From contig JAVGVS010000021.1 in assembly GCA_032718565.1 (NCBI GenBank), forward strand, positions 1,305,170 through 1,369,169: a DNA stretch of 64,000 nt, read 5' to 3'. The notes beneath the pieces were generated by a model. The model worked only from the letters and a program-made list of their open reading frames with translations, was not told the DNA's origin and searched no databases. The DNA comes from Distichodus sexfasciatus (Eukaryota > Chordata > Actinopteri > Characiformes > Distichodontidae). Within the stretch, counting starts at the first letter, position 1, and each line of letters opens with the position of its first letter. The translations under genes were made by a program, and so were the position numbers. This document shows, in pieces, positions 46,261-60,659 of the stretch.

Positions 46261-48587
46261 GTAGACTTTCAGTAGCTAACTTTTTCTACAAACATCTATA
46301 ACACAGCGTGTTTGCCTAGAATGGCTCAGAATGAACCATCGTTAATAACACACATACAATTAATACTTTGTTTTGCCTTATATATGTTGTGCAAAAGTTA
46401 TGCAAATGCAGATCGTATTAATTTTTTTGTCTAAGATTATTCTTGCATGTTGTTTGGTAGTCTGGGCAACTATTGCATGAAAGATTATTCTAACCTTTTT
46501 GCATTTTTAGTTTAAATAATATATTTTGTATTGCAACCTTGATGAATTTACTCAGGGCCGTTCTCTTTTTGCTCCCGATGAAATGGCTTAGTCAATATAT
46601 ACTGACAGCTATCATGCTGTTTCTGTTTTGTGAGCGTCCGGCCTTCAAATAAATGAGCTTCAGTTTGGGGCATTATGCATCCTTCATGTATACGCTCAGG
46701 AGACATTTGTTCAGTGGAACTGCAGCTCAAGTTGAAGCACTCCTGGCACCTGTGATTGATTTTCTTTTGTATGGCTTTGAAGCAAAGCTGATGGCTTTTT
46801 CTCCTGACCGAACGCGAAAAGCCGATTCGCGGGATGGCGGTGATCGGCAGTGATCTCTGTGTGTTGCTGAATATTAAGCCTTTGGGTTTCTTCAGAGGTT
46901 TGTACAGTCTGAAATTGCAGGATGTCTTTCAGTTTCGGCAGAAAGAAAAGAGTGTACCTCCCCGTAGTGTACCTGGAATTCTGAAACACTTTTCTTGGTG
47001 TTATTTTGTTCGAATCACTGAAGAGCAGTAAATGATAGCATTTTGGACTCAGAATTCTTCCATGATTTGTTACAATTTACTCGCCAGAAAAACATCTTTT
47101 GATGCATAATGCACTTAAAGTATCCATTAGCAATGAAGTGATGCATTATTAATGAAAATAGAAGACCATTAAACAAAGTTAATGTACGAATGTAATGGTA
47201 GAAAAATATATCTGCTATGCAAAACAAATCCTATTATTAAGAATGTTGGTTTTGAAGTAATACGACTTTTATTTGATTATCAGTTCACCAGCCTCAATAA
47301 TCTGATACTCCATTCACATAGTCTGGCAAAATCTGCTGACAGATATGACTTCAGGCAACTTTAAAAAATACAACAAAGAGAAATATATGATGATGGAAAG
47401 GTTTGAGCTCAAGTTCATAAAAGACAGCAGTAAGATTTTAGTAGTTAGTTTCCTGCTTGTTTGCATGCACAATATATGCTGAGACGGTGTGGGAATAATA
47501 GAATAAGATATTGCTATGAAATATGAACTGAAAGTATACCTCTCCCCAGCAACTTATAATGAGCCTGATACCTCTGTGTCTGGGCAGTGCTCTCCACTCT
47601 CACTTTGTACTGGAGAACTGTAGGCTTCTTGCCGTGTTACTTCATAATGAAGTGGTTTTGGATGGGAGTTTGTGATTTGTTTAACTTTTTCAAAAGGAGC
47701 TTTCCACTCATTTCATAAATGAATTCGAATGTGATTTCCTATAAGACAGTTTGGATGAATTCGCTCTCACTCTCCCTCACATACTCTCACACAGGCAAAT
47801 GGGTTAGCAACAAATTAGCAGCTGTACATCACCCGTCTTAAATAAAATATTCACTTTATTGGAGGAAGAAGAATGGATTATTCAGTGAAATAATATTTGC
47901 AAAGTATTTATACTTGGAAATTGATGTGCATGCAAATGTATACAGAGAGCTCTTATTTCAGATTGTAAAATTTATTAAGTGCATTGTCAGTCACCAGCAT
48001 CTCTGCTGTTGCTGTACTCCTCTACCTCTGGTTCTAGAGTTATTGCTTAATAGAAGCTACATGCCTTCAACTTTTCATGCAGTGTGATAAACAATGTCGC
48101 TGCCCTAATCCTACACACCTGTATTGCTTAATCTGAATTTGAAATGAAAGTTATTCCAGCATCACCCATGCCGCTTGACAAAAGGTGGAATGAATTCTAT
48201 TTTATGAGGGGTTGAAAACACACAAAGACATTAATGCAATGTTTTTGTAATGCTATTTACCCAGGCATGTTTAAATAGATGTTAGTGTACATTGTGTTAC
48301 ATATTTACAACTTTGTTAGTTTCTGTTGTAAGATTTAAGAAAGTGGATAGATGTTTTGCCCACATTTTCATGAAGAAAAGTGAAATGTACATAGGCCACT
48401 GGACACGAGTATGCACATGTATGGCCGTGTGCCAAAATTGGCCTCCCAGAGCTTGGCACCTGGTGTTGAAGCTCTTATGTTCAGAACAAGGCTATTAGTT
48501 AATGGAACAGCATGACATCATAAGCATTACGTTTTAACGGTGTGCTCTACTCTAATATCATTAACTATTAGTGCTGGGTGATAAAGC
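46261..48587. other. intergenic DNA, nothing recognised
   Basis: AT-rich. No repeat ends and no plausible gene on either strand. Confidence 0.6.
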
Positions 48588-48794
48588 TAGGAATGCACCG
48601 ATACGATATTTGACTAGGATATTGGTCCGATAATGACTCATATAGCTGGATTGGGTATCGGTGGTATTGGGCCTAATCTGTCAAATTAAATTGTAGGTTT
48701 TTCTATGTTTGCGTATGTATGCACGCTCAAATTGCTATGCATGGGAGGTGGCACTGTGGTAAAACTAGTTTATTGTTTGTCATTCGTGCTAATT

Positions 48795-48872
<78 letters not shown>

Positions 48873-49295
48873 ACAATGAGCAGAACAAGCAGTGCAACAC
48901 ACTACAACCCCAAAAACAAGTCACGCGATTATACTGTTTAATTTCCTTCACAACACCAGCTCTCGCTCACAATCTCTGTGTTCCTGATGGTTTTAGCGTA
49001 GCAGGATTAGAGACCGTCACAAAAATACTGAACTGTGTTTAAATGAATAAAGTTTGACATTATTATTTTAATAATAAATAATTTAGCAAATACATATGGG
49101 TGTGTAATTATTACATTGTTTTAGTTAAGTCAAGCATTTCCTTAAGCATAACAGAATAATCTCAGTCTCCTCCTCACGGAGAAATACACAACTTTTTAAT
49201 TCGTGAAGGTGCTTTGGATCGGCCGATACCCAAAGCCCAAGTATCTGCATCAGCATTGGTATCAGAACTGGAAAAGTTGAATCGGTGCATCGCTA
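48588..49295. mobile_element. hAT-type element, TAGGRATGCACCGAT ends, split by (TA)n
   Basis: Left end TAGGAATGCACCGATACGAT and inverted right end TAGCGATGCACCGATTCAAC are terminal inverted repeats, with 14 of the first 15 bases matching. The flanks GATAAAGC (48580-48587) and GATAAAAC (49296-49303) agree at 7 of 8. No transposase. A second family member is at 58044. Confidence 0.88.
48803..48867 (+). repeat. (TA)n microsatellite inside a hAT-type element
   Basis: About 32 TA units. The related copy at 58044 has only a short TACATATTAATATG stretch at the equivalent place, so the expansion happened after divergence. Confidence 0.93.
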
Positions 49296-49303
49296 GATAA
49301 AAC

Positions 49304-52300
49304 GACCTCTGGAAATTCAGCGTGTGCTTCCTATCGTGTGATTAGACCTAACCGTGTAACAGCAGCCAATCAGCTTTTTTCATTGCATCACCCAGCTTTA
49401 CTAAAGATTAATAAAAGTTATTACAATTCAATTAGTTGATTATCTCTTTGGTACACTTTTAACATTTTTGGGTAGAGGGCTCCTTTTTTTCTATCATTGG
49501 AAAGATCCTTTTTTTGGGAAAACAATTGTTTTCCCAAACAATTGACAGTGTGTGTGTGTGTCCCTCGTCTGGTATACAAGCTGTGCTATGACAGTAACCC
49601 TAAACCCTCTCTCCTACGTCACACCCCACTGCTGTTTAAGAGTGACCCGTTCCCAATGAGGATCTCTGTCCTTTTGACAGTGACAGATGTGCTGCATGTC
49701 TCTAACTACAAGCCTTCACAGAGTTCCCTTTGAAAAGCAACAGCACTCAATAAGACAAATGGTCACGAATCAAAAGCACCTTCATAGAGTGACCGTAGTT
49801 TCTTTGCTTGGTTAAGTGATTGTTCATATTTGCCACACACGGCCAATTGAATTGTTTGGGTCAGAGACTAGCATGTAAGGTTAAGAATCTTTTGTAAAGG
49901 TTTCTTTTTCCTTTGCCGTACATGAAGGACTACTGCGTACTTATCTGCATAATATGAATAAAAATAGCCCTGACTTTGCATCCTGGAATTAACCTGGGTG
50001 CTGTCGCCTTTCTGTTTAGCAGGAAGAAGACATTGGTTGGAGATACTGGAGCTGAATTTATCCCTAGAGAAGAGGAAGATTGTGAGTAGAAAAGCAAAGA
50101 CGTGATAACTACATACATTCTATGAGAGATCCTGTTCTATCTGTGGATACTTATCATTGGAAATGATTCTAAATGTTATATAATGATTGTTCTAGATGCT
50201 GTATTCCTGTGTTATCCACAAAGTACCTTCACCAGAATAAAATACTGTAATAGATTCTAATTACGCTCTGTGTCAGTGAAGCATCATAAAGAGCGCTAAC
50301 TTCATTATCTTTGTTTCATGTCAACAACTTGGTCTGTGAATCTTCCTACAAATGCCAAATAACAGCTAATTGAAATGGCCGAGTGCTAACAAATTAACAT
50401 TTAAGTGACATTTAAATGTTGCTAAACAGCTTCTTTATTTATTTAGTCACTCTTCATAGTTGAAAGTGTCTGTCAGACCTATTTATACACATTGCAGTAT
50501 GCACCAATGACATTTTTCCCTGTGACCCCTTAGTAACAGGTTGTGATTTTTTCTCACTATGAAAGCAGCACGATCTGGGAACATATCGACCAGTCATTGT
50601 GAAGTAATTTACAGTGATTAGCCTCGTGAAGATCTTTTAAACAGTGTCGGGACTTGTAAACCATCCCTTCTTTTGCACCCAAAGCTTTCACATGGTAAAA
50701 ATCTATAGCTCGCTAATACAATCTCATTTCTCTCTCCGCCCCGCCAGTTTAAATAGTCCATATTGAATTAACTCCATAAAAACAGAAATCGATCTTTCCG
50801 TTGCCCATCTTGATACTGCTTTTCGCACCACTGAACACATGATCATCTCTGATCCAGGCAAGGCAGTGGTCCAGGGAACAAAAAGAGCTTTTCCCACCAA
50901 AATTCACAGACATATGAGCGCCATATATTTAGTTCTCATTTTTGCCTGCATTACCCTTTCAGTCTAAGCTAAACATGTTTTCATTGACACAGTTATTGAC
51001 CTATCAGTTATGCTCACTGAGTTAATTTTCATGCCTCGCTTTTAACAGCAATTGAAGTAGTTGAAGGTAAATGAAAGTTTACAGCTTTGAATCAGCAGAA
51101 GGAGTTCCATTAGTGCCTATTTAAAATGTTTTACATTTACTGCAAGGCCTGTATATTAAATTGGCCATGACAGATTAAGGCACTGTGCCCACTAGTTAGC
51201 GGGACCTGATTAGCCATTTTATGTGCTCCAGTTCTTTTTCGTACTGTGTCTGTGGTGGGCTTTTTAATGAATCAGAGCTATAATGGAAAAAAAAGACTGG
51301 TGGAAAAAATTAAAACGCACACTTGTGTATTGATGCTGACAGTGAGTGCTGGAGGGGTATTTGATGTGGATGAAATATTCCTGTGACTGAGAAACAAGAA
51401 TGCCTGAATCAAAGCAAACAAGAATAATGGAGCGGGGAATGACACATTCATTATTCATGATGTGGCTTTTGCGATACATTTATTTTTCCATTTACTCATT
51501 TATTATTATTTTTATTTATCATTGGATCTTGTGCTGTAAGCAGTAGTGGAGTTTCAACGCAGTTTAAACCGTGTGTAGAAGATGACAGAGGTCTTGATGT
51601 TGTGAGCTTTTAAGGGCTACTGTTCATTTTGTGGTCTTTGAGTGATGAGAAATGTATTTGGTTCCTTCCATTTTTGTTATTATTTTTCTTACGTGTGGGA
51701 GATTTTGCAATAGATTAGGACAAACGCTTGGTTTCTGCTTTAGGACTTAGGATGCTGCCAGCAGCACTGTTAGTGACTGCGAAGTAGCTTTGCATGAACA
51801 ACTACATTCCTTTATTATCACAATGGAGATTAATTTGAATGCGTGCCAGTCGCAGTATTTTTTTGAATTTATTTATTGCTTTCCAGTGGCAGAAAATTGC
51901 CCAAATTTGATGAAAATGCGTGCATACTCAATCTTTTATGCATCAGTCATATGGGAGCCATCAGACAAACATAAATTAGAGAAATGCATGGTGAAGGCCT
52001 CATTTATAAAAGCAAAAATAATCACAAAACAGTGAGCCCTCAGGGATCTCAAACACAATTTCCATTTGCTTCAGATCCTTCATTTTTCTCCTCTGTCACT
52101 TTCTGTACCTGGCCCCCCTCATCTGGGGACAATCATTAGACTAATTAGCAGGTAATCAATGTTTAATTAAAACGTGGTTGTTAATGAAAATGACTGGTGG
52201 TGCAGTCTGGGGCCCACACTTCCTGTCACGACATTCTCATGCATAATGGCCTTTACAGAAAAGTCACACGCTGAACAGTGTACTTTTTGAACTTGTTTAA

Positions 52301-55300
52301 TGAGCAGCCTTATTGACCTTCGACACCTGTATTTTAGGGATTGATAGGTAGATGAAATAGGTGTAACCCTCTAAGCAAAATCATTAAGGTCTAGTTTTGC
52401 TTTACAGATTTGCATAGCTCTGTAACTGTGCAATGATTTGCCTGACATACATTTTGTCAGTAGCAGTGTCCAAATCCACATGCTTTACAAATTTTATATC
52501 TGACTGGGCTTGTATATGTGTGCATAAAAAATGAACTCACCTTGTACAGCTCATTTTCGAACCAACATGATGAGATGGTACCTTCACACATCGTAAATAC
52601 TAGATGAATGCACATGAATGCCACTACAAAGTCTTTAACAATACTTTCTATGTGTTGTGATTGCTTTTTTGACACGAACTCTTACTCGCTCTGTCATATT
52701 TACTGTTTCCCATACTGCAATTTCTGACTTTCCAAGAAGCACATGAAAGTAGAAGCAAGCTAATGTACTAGATCATATGTGTCTGCATCTGCATGCCCTT
52801 GATGGTGCTAAAATAAGACAGAAAGTGACAGAGTGCCTGCAACTCTTTGGTTTAAACTGGCTCTTTACCTGTAGTAGCATTGAATTGCATTGCACAATAC
52901 ACCATAACATGAATCATAAATATTGCAGCTTGCTTATCTCCGCATAGAATCCCACATTATCTTTTGTAGATTTTAGAAGCAGATAAATGATTTTGACAGG
53001 GACAATAGGCAAGTCTGTGACTACATCATTCCGTATTTCTCCATTCTGTATGTTATCCAAAATCAGTTGTTCTGGTGAATCAAATATTTCAATAACAGTG
53101 AAACATTATATTGTAACGTAATGCATATATATGCTTCATAATCATGCATAAGTGCTATTTTGAATATCCAACATGGTGAATCATGAGAATTCCAAAATGC
53201 CATTGTACGCATTCCAAAGGAATGTAATACATTCTTAGTCAGACATAAAATGATTCAAATGGTAGTGATATTATTTCACTCAGAATTATTTCCCCACAGC
53301 TGTTAAATTAGGATTCCGCTGGTCAAAATACCATATGAAAGTGTTGACAGATAAGAAAATTATTCATTTCTCCACATAAGACGGGCATGGCAGAGTTCAT
53401 CGAGTTCTTAGTGATCATTTCCTTTCATTTGAACAACACGTAATGAGGGGTTGTAATAAAACATCTGTTTTAGTATAGTCAGTGATTAAAACTGACCTCT
53501 GACTAAAACAGGGGAGTGCTTAACGGCTGGAGTGGTATGCAAAGTGAAAAATTAATGCATTATCAATGTAATTAATGTCTATATTGGACCTAAAGGCATT
53601 ATGCAAATAGCAGTGAATCTTAATGTCTTCCACAAGAGAAACAGCTCTTGATGATTGCCTATAGACTTTTTTACTCATGAAGGCTCTTTTGTCAATTAGG
53701 GAGCCAACCTTGCTGAAGTTATCCTTCAACACCAAACCTCATCTTCAAAGCAATTTTGAGCCAGTGTAGTGCTTGGGGTCTATGTATTAATGAATATTTA
53801 AACTTTCCCCCAAGATGACCTTAGTTCTTGTCTAACTCTGACCAATGAAAGGATCTGTCTACTGCATTAGTAATGTAGCGTGAGCAGCCCACATATTTTG
53901 GGGCCCAGATTCATGACAGATTCAGCCCAAGTCAGTTTTGGTTTTAAAGCATTTGTTACCCATTTGAATAATTATTGCCAAAATGGCAAACTTTAATAAT
54001 GCATTTAATAAATAAATAACAATATATGACCTTGTTAAGTTTTATGTTTTGTTTGTAAGTATATCTGGAACTTGGTGAAAATTTCAGTCCCTGTTGATTT
54101 CTCCACTCCTTGGGGAGGTCAGCATGATAACTTAACAGATGCTTCACCATACAAATTAGATGTACTACCACCCTTTGCTTGTTCTCCTCAGAAACATTTT
54201 CAGCAGAGGCTTGCAAAAGTCATTTCTACAGCCAATAATAGTCATATCAGTAGGCACGACTTTATCGTTTGTTCTTTGTCTCTGCACATGGTCAGGCTGT
54301 GATCTGCTGAACATTGCCTGATAGCGCTAATGAGTAACAGTATGTGGTGTCCAATATGCAGTGTTATTCAGCTCAGCTCCTACAGAATATGATAAGATGA
54401 TTTTCAAATTAAAGCGCCCTATATGCTACATTTTCTGGCTGGTTTTACTGCCGCAGGCCAGTAAATATGCTTGGGCTAAAAAAAGGAGTACACGTACATA
54501 GCTTGTAGAAACAGCTTACAGCAAGGTTTCCATATGAGTTCTTATTGTCCTGCTTGTTAGAGCAGCCCCAACACATCTTCTGGTGCTCATGTCAGAGCTC
54601 ATGGTTTCTCCTCACTACCTATAGGGTTGCAGAGCACCAGAGTTCAACTCTTATTCTGCAGAAAGTGCTGACTGGTCAGTGTCTGTGGACTGAACTCTAT
54701 CCTGGAGTAAACTCATGCTCATAACAACTATGAATAACACTAGTGCAAACCCTGCACCCGGATTGCAGTTCTATTGGATTTGTGTAGATTGTTCGTGTGT
54801 GAAGGCAGTAATGGGTATGATTTGTGAATACGGTAAAGACCTATACTTTAGGAATGGGCTTGTAGGTTTGAATTACAGTAGTGTTTTCTGTCTGTTTAAA
54901 GACTTGTTAGAGTGACTTACCCTTGCTGATATTGATCAGCCAGACATTAAAAAACTATTCAAAGTTCAGGTTTATCAGTATTTATGGCTAGATGGCTCTG
55001 ACAGCCTGGGTATGCTTCACAAGCCACACACACGCAAGTGACATGCAAGATGTCATGCCAGTCTGCTTTTGTGGGTGTGCAACTGTCAGGCCATGTTAAT
55101 GTGCTGAAATTTGTCAACCCAAATTCGCCGAGTTGATTATTATTAGGTGCCATCGTTGTGGAGGTTATGGTATACTGACAGAACATCATTGGAAGCACAT
55201 CATAGCTCCAAGATAATGTTATGATTTTCTTGAATTTCTTTCCTGTCACTTGACACTTCCAGTAATTATACAGGAATAGTATTAATAATTTGCCCTCAGT

Positions 55301-55460
55301 ATGTCACTTGCTTCACATAGTTTCAACAGATATTGGCCATATCTTTATCAGACTCTCAGAGAATGTTGAGCAATATCAAACCACAGACTCGTTAATTTGA
55401 CTTAGAGGTCCTGGGGTAATTCTGCCTAGTTATTCAGAATGGCAGTATTATACTCTATAT
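49304..55460. other. intergenic DNA without a recognised gene
   Basis: Short open frames only. The stretches at 50690-50960 and 52080-52270 (many TAAT and TTAATTAA motifs) are the least repeat-like and could be conserved noncoding sequence. Confidence 0.5.
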
Positions 55461-55624
55461 CAGCGGTTCCTTATCTCTGTCCTTCTGATTCCAGTTGTCC
55501 TAACCACAAGACGCCTGATCCAACTGATTAGCCAATTAGCAAAGTAGGATTAGGTGTGCTGGTGCAAGAAATATTACATTTGTGCAGAGCCGGGATCCCC
55601 AAAGACCAGGACTGGGGACTATTA
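55461..55624. mobile_element. palindromic MITE (CAGTGGTTCTCAACTCCGGTCCT type)
   Basis: The left end CAGCGGTTCCTTATCTCTGT CCTT and the inverted right end (AGTCCCCAGTCCTGGTCTTT) are diverged forms of a common fish MITE with about 23-bp inverted ends. Only 164 bp. Both ends are decayed. Confidence 0.5.
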
Positions 55625-57776
55625 TGAGTAGTATAGAGTATAACTTTTCAGCATTAGGAGATTGTTGCACTCTTGAGCTTTTTTGTCAAAACTGATGGCA
55701 GTGACAGTGGAGGGGGCTCAGAGGCTCAGACCTTGTGATTGGGGATTCAAATCCCTGATGATTTGGAAAAAAATGGAGATGTATAATTAACAATTCTGCC
55801 ACTTTTGGGGCCCGGAGTAAAACCCTTTACACCAAGTTGCTCCAGGGTGACCGTCCCTATCTTTAGAAAGTGCAAGCCATTTTAGATAAGAATATGTGAA
55901 AAATGTAAATATTAACATTAATAGTAAATGTGGCTTTTCTAGCTGTAGATTTTGACACTATTAACTTTGGTGCCTCTTTCACAGAAGGGAATTTGAGGGA
56001 AATAATTAGGTTGGACTTTTCAGATAAGTTCTTTCTGTTTAGGGGTCTAGTTAGTCAATTACTTATATATTGCTATATATAAATTATTCCCAGCAGGTTC
56101 TTTTACATTAAATATCTTTTACATTCTTTACATTAAACTTCAGGCTGAATCCTGAATGTTCTGCTTAAGCTTTTCATATGAACAGAATTTTAATGGTGCC
56201 ACTTTCTGTTTTTACTACGTATATTGACCATATATCTGGGGCGACTTAGTAGTTTATGCTGTACTCATGGGCACAGTGGTGGTGGTGGTGATAGTCTGTT
56301 GAAGCCTGGCTGTATCATATCTACATCCTTAATAATTGCAGATTATTTTATTACTAGTGCACTATTTCCCTTACATTATATCAGACAGCATAACATAGAT
56401 ATGTACTTTATTTGATTTTCATGAGTTTGTTCTATTGTCACTAACAGTCCTGTGATTTAAATGGTTTACCTCATGTGACTGGATCTTGACAACATGAAAA
56501 CTGCCAGCAAAAATCTTAAACCATTCCAAATTAAATTATATTTAAGTGCCCCTTTATCCTTTTATAAAAATCTTAACCCATTCAAGTTGATTTATGCACT
56601 GCTTGATATCAGTGTATGAAACAATTCAGTGGACAGACGGAGTCTGTATTCTTTATGCGTGCTATCCTTTCTGGAAAATGTTCTACACATCCCGCAGTAT
56701 AATGAATGGGTTAGACATGAGTTGTGACCTTGTCTTGCAGCAGTTTGAATGATAAAAAGATAATAACACTTTCACTTAGTGTTTAATAGCGTTCATCCCC
56801 TACCTCCTAAACTAAGGGCTCTTCCCCCCTCCCCCCACAAAATTTCAATGGTCCTTTGTGTAAAATATGTTTTATACATCTCAACACTAATGCACTTAGC
56901 ACAACTCATGTGCTTTTCACTTTATAATCATTAGTGCTGCATACTGTGAGATTATAGCGTTTTAAGGGGATTCCTCCACCTCCACCAAGGCCAACACTTT
57001 CATCAGTGCATCTGAAATTTGCTTATAGGGATTTAGATCACCTTGATTTATCAATAATTTTCACAGGTCAGCATGGAAATGATCCATTCAGTACAATTAT
57101 GAAGGTAATAAAGGTTTTCATTGTCCTTGATAGAATGATGTTCTTTCTCTTTAGGACAAGAATATTACTTGTCCCTACCTATAAAGTAACATTAAATATT
57201 CAGTATATCTTGGTAAAATGTTTCTGCAGTACAATATTCTATTCTATTTTATTTTATGAATTATTATTATTAGTATAATATGGGTAGCAATATGTTTTTT
57301 GATATTGTTATTATTATCTCCTCTGTACATACTCATATGAGATGTAAACATTACTGCAACTTGTCATTTTCTAATGGATTATTGCATATCAAGTGTCTTA
57401 AATGTGCCAGATCATTGAATTACCATTAATGAGTTAGAAGGGCCGTATCCTAATAAAGATATATTTTGATGTGAGTTATATTTAATGATGGTTCAGTTCC
57501 AATTTGATTTACGTACCTTGATTTTATTATGAACTTTTGAATGAAAATTGAATTAAGTTATAATATATTGTTTAGCATCTCACTTTAATTATTTTTGTTC
57601 TGCTAATTGATTTGCGGTGTGCACATGGTGATGGAGGTATATTTTTTCCCTTAAATGCACAGTCATAGAGCAAGAGATGCAGATTCAATAATCAATAGTC
57701 ATTCAGCCAAGGGTGCAAGGTTTAAAGCTCTGACCGCTTTGTTTTAGTGTATTTTGTGGAAATAGATAAAGCCGTT
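55625..57776. other. intergenic DNA; possible degraded SINE
   Basis: 55700-55900 has a tRNA-like GGGGATTCAAATCCC and ACACCAAGTTGCTCCAGGG, suggesting an old SINE, but no other copy in the window confirms it. The rest is AT-rich with no feature. Confidence 0.35.
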
Positions 57777-57966
57777 CTGGGCAGTTGGTGGCGTAACGGT
57801 AGGGTGTTCTCCCCGTGATCAGAAGGTCACCAATTTGAATTCCAGACCGCTAAAGTTACCACTGAGGTACTCATGAGCAAGATACCGTCACATTTTGTTG
57901 TGGTGCACTGTGTGCTGTGCTGTGGTGTGGTGTGTTCACAATGACAAATAATCATTCACTTTCAAT
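57777..57966 (+). mobile_element. tRNA-head SINE family A, copy 5, internally shortened
   Basis: GGCAGTTGGTGGCGTAACGG and GATCAGAAGGTCACCAATTT head, ACTGAGGTACTCATGAGCAA, then it jumps to CACATTTTGTTGTGGTGCAC and ends CAATGACAAATAATCATTCA. The middle CACTGCTCC/GCCCACTTC part of copies 2-4 is missing. Confidence 0.83.
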
Positions 57967-58043
57967 GTTTCCATGACTATAACTCTTAGGACACCACTGG
58001 GTCAAAAATGAAGTTTTTACTGCATTTTCCTAAGGAAGAAGGT

Positions 58044-58724
58044 AGTTTTAAATAAAGATGGCTCCGATACGTGGATCGGTATCGGTCCGATGATGACTCG
58101 GATACAGTAGTTGGATCAGGTATCGATTGCATTGGACAGATCTATGGAGCCAGTCTTTAGTGTGTATACTCAAATTGTTATGCATGGGAGGTGGCACTGC
58201 AGTAAAGCTGGTTTATTGTTCGGCATTCACGCTAATTCGTACATATTAATATGACAATAAGCAGAACAAACACCGCAACACACTACAACCCCAAAAGCAA
58301 ATCACACCATTATACTGTTTAATTTCCTTAACAACACCAGCTCTCACTCGCAGTCTCTTGTGTTCCTGATGGTTTTAGAACCACAGGAATAAGGACTGTC
58401 ACAAAATTACAGAACTGTGTTTAAACGAGTAATGTTTGAGATGTTATTTTAATAATAAATAATTTAGCATATACATATTGGTGTGTAATTATTAGATTAT
58501 TTTAGTTAGGAAACAGTATTTAAGTCAAGTATTACCTTAGAATAACAAAATGATCTCAGTCATGTATTCAGACATTTTTTAAAGGATTGTTCTCTGTTTT
58601 CTGTTTAGAAAAGACTCAGAGACTGTATTTGTATTTTATGGGCAGATATTCAAATTTATAATATTGGTATCGTATCAGACATAACAAAGTGGTATCGTAC
58701 CGTATTTAGTTTTAAAATAGTCTG
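58044..58724. mobile_element. hAT-type element related to 48588-49295
   Basis: Shares long blocks with it, e.g. ATGCATGGGAGGTGGCACTG, CAACACACTACAACCCCAAA, TATACTGTTTAATTTCCTT and ATTTTAATAATAAATAATTT. The ends are CGATACG...-rich but terminal repeats and target duplication are not clear. Confidence 0.75.
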
Positions 58725-60389
58725 TATCTGATGATTCCCATCTGTCTAGATGTTAGAAGATTTCCATTTTGCTGATGTTTAGCTTGTAGTTGAATAAATG
58801 AGTGAGTGAATGAATGGATGACTGAACAAATGATGCAGAACACAGTATGCCAGTAGAATTGTATATGCCGTTGTAAGTGTGATGTAAGCTGATCTTATAC
58901 TTGAAGACTAATGTACATGTAGGCTATTGACATGCTAATCAATACAGTGATTTGGTGTGTAAATCATTACCGTGTCAGCGTACAAATGTTTACCCCTAAA
59001 CTCATGTTAGTACATTTAAAAGGAAATCATTTATACAGTGTGAAAGATAATTAACAAGTAGTCAGAGTGGAGCAACACGGTGGTGTATGAATGATTTATT
59101 AGCAAACAAAAGACAGAGCTGTTGGTCCGCCCTTAGTTAGGAGACAGAGAGCGGGGCTCAGGATGTACAAAAAGTGAACTGAAACTGACTGACTGCAGTC
59201 TTACAGCCTCTCTCTCTAAATAATTCACTTTCCAGTGATCATACTAAATTTAATTAACTCGTTATCCTGATATTATCACGGTCTCCCTACTGTAGAATCT
59301 CTCCTTGAATCAGGACAAGAGTACCTCTTGCAAGACGCTGCACGGGAGAACAGGTGCAGGCTCACAATCGCTCACGCGTCTGCGGAATAGCCCTTAAAAC
59401 CCAAAAGCTTGGTGCCGCAAAATACAGCCATGAATCTGGAAACTCACCACTGCCAACCCGTGCAATGGCCTCTTCTGGGTAAATGTTGTAGCAAATGATG
59501 TGGCAAGAATACGGCAACCTTTTTTACTCTATATGGAAATGATTCCCGATTTAAAATTCTGTTTATATCAGTCAAAGCAGGAACAAATGTGGGTTTTTTT
59601 TTTTTTACGCGAGTCCACACTGTCATGCACACTTTCTGCAGCCCAGTAAACACACGTCCTGACACACCACGAATCCAAGGTGTATTGTAAGTTAGGAGGG
59701 ATAATATGAGAGTTAATCTAATGCCTGCTGAAACTCTAGTGATGCAGGCTGGGAGCGTGGTTTCCCCGGTCAGGCTCCGTCAGCTCCAGTGGCGTGGCGT
59801 GATCCGCTCAGCCTGAATTGTTCTGATTGTGGGGCTGATGGAGCAGGGTACTGCACTTGTGTGAGGCATGGAAAAATGACAAGATCAGGTTGAAGATGTG
59901 ACTGGCAAAGAGCAGTGCAGCACACTCACTGTGCAAGTGCTTTTACACCCTCACCCACAAGCTCGGTAATGAGACACTCATTGCACAAAATGTATTTTGA
60001 TATAAACATCTGATACTCTTGCTAGTACAATCATATTTTTTATGCACTCCCACATGAATTAACAGCATCATAAGCAACGCACCGCACTCACTCCAGTACG
60101 CACTGAATGCCATTATATCGCTCTATCTCCCTCTCTCTACACACACACACACACACTACATATATATATATGGTCCACTTGGTGCTAATGAAGGCAAGAC
60201 ACACATATTTGCTGTATGTTTGTTGGTGTGTTATCACAGATCTGAGTGAACTGACCAGTGAATGGCACAGTCACCGTTGTCACTATTGTTGGTGTGTAAA
60301 CACAGTATAAGCAGTTGGCCATGTCCTGCTCTCTATGTCCCACCCCCACTGTCCATGTTCACCTCTGCCAACCCTGTCATGCCAGCCAA
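58725..60389. other. intergenic DNA, nothing recognised
   Basis: The 59080-59700 part is somewhat GC-richer with an unassigned 73-codon frame. CA and TA microsatellites lie at 60139-60172. Confidence 0.5.
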
Positions 60390-60404
60390 CCCCCCCCCCC
60401 CCCC
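60390..60404 (+). repeat. poly-C run
   Basis: Fifteen consecutive C. Another C-rich run (CCCCCCCAACCCCCACCCCC) is at 60624-60652. Confidence 0.95.
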
Positions 60405-60659
60405 TTGTTAGTCATTCTCCAAAAGCGTCAAAGACGTCTTTATTGCGTCTGGCCTCGTGATGCTTTTTTTCCAGGCGCGACAAGATGAAGGCGAGTCTGC
60501 ACTTCAAACGGCTTCTGTTGGCTGCGCAGGAATAACAATCAGTGGTTCATTATTTATTTCTGCCTCTGTTGTCTCTGCCTCTGTAGCCGTCCGCCGTTAT
60601 CCCTCCCTCTCTCCTCCTCCACCCCCCCAACCCCCACCCCCAACCCCCACCCATTATTT

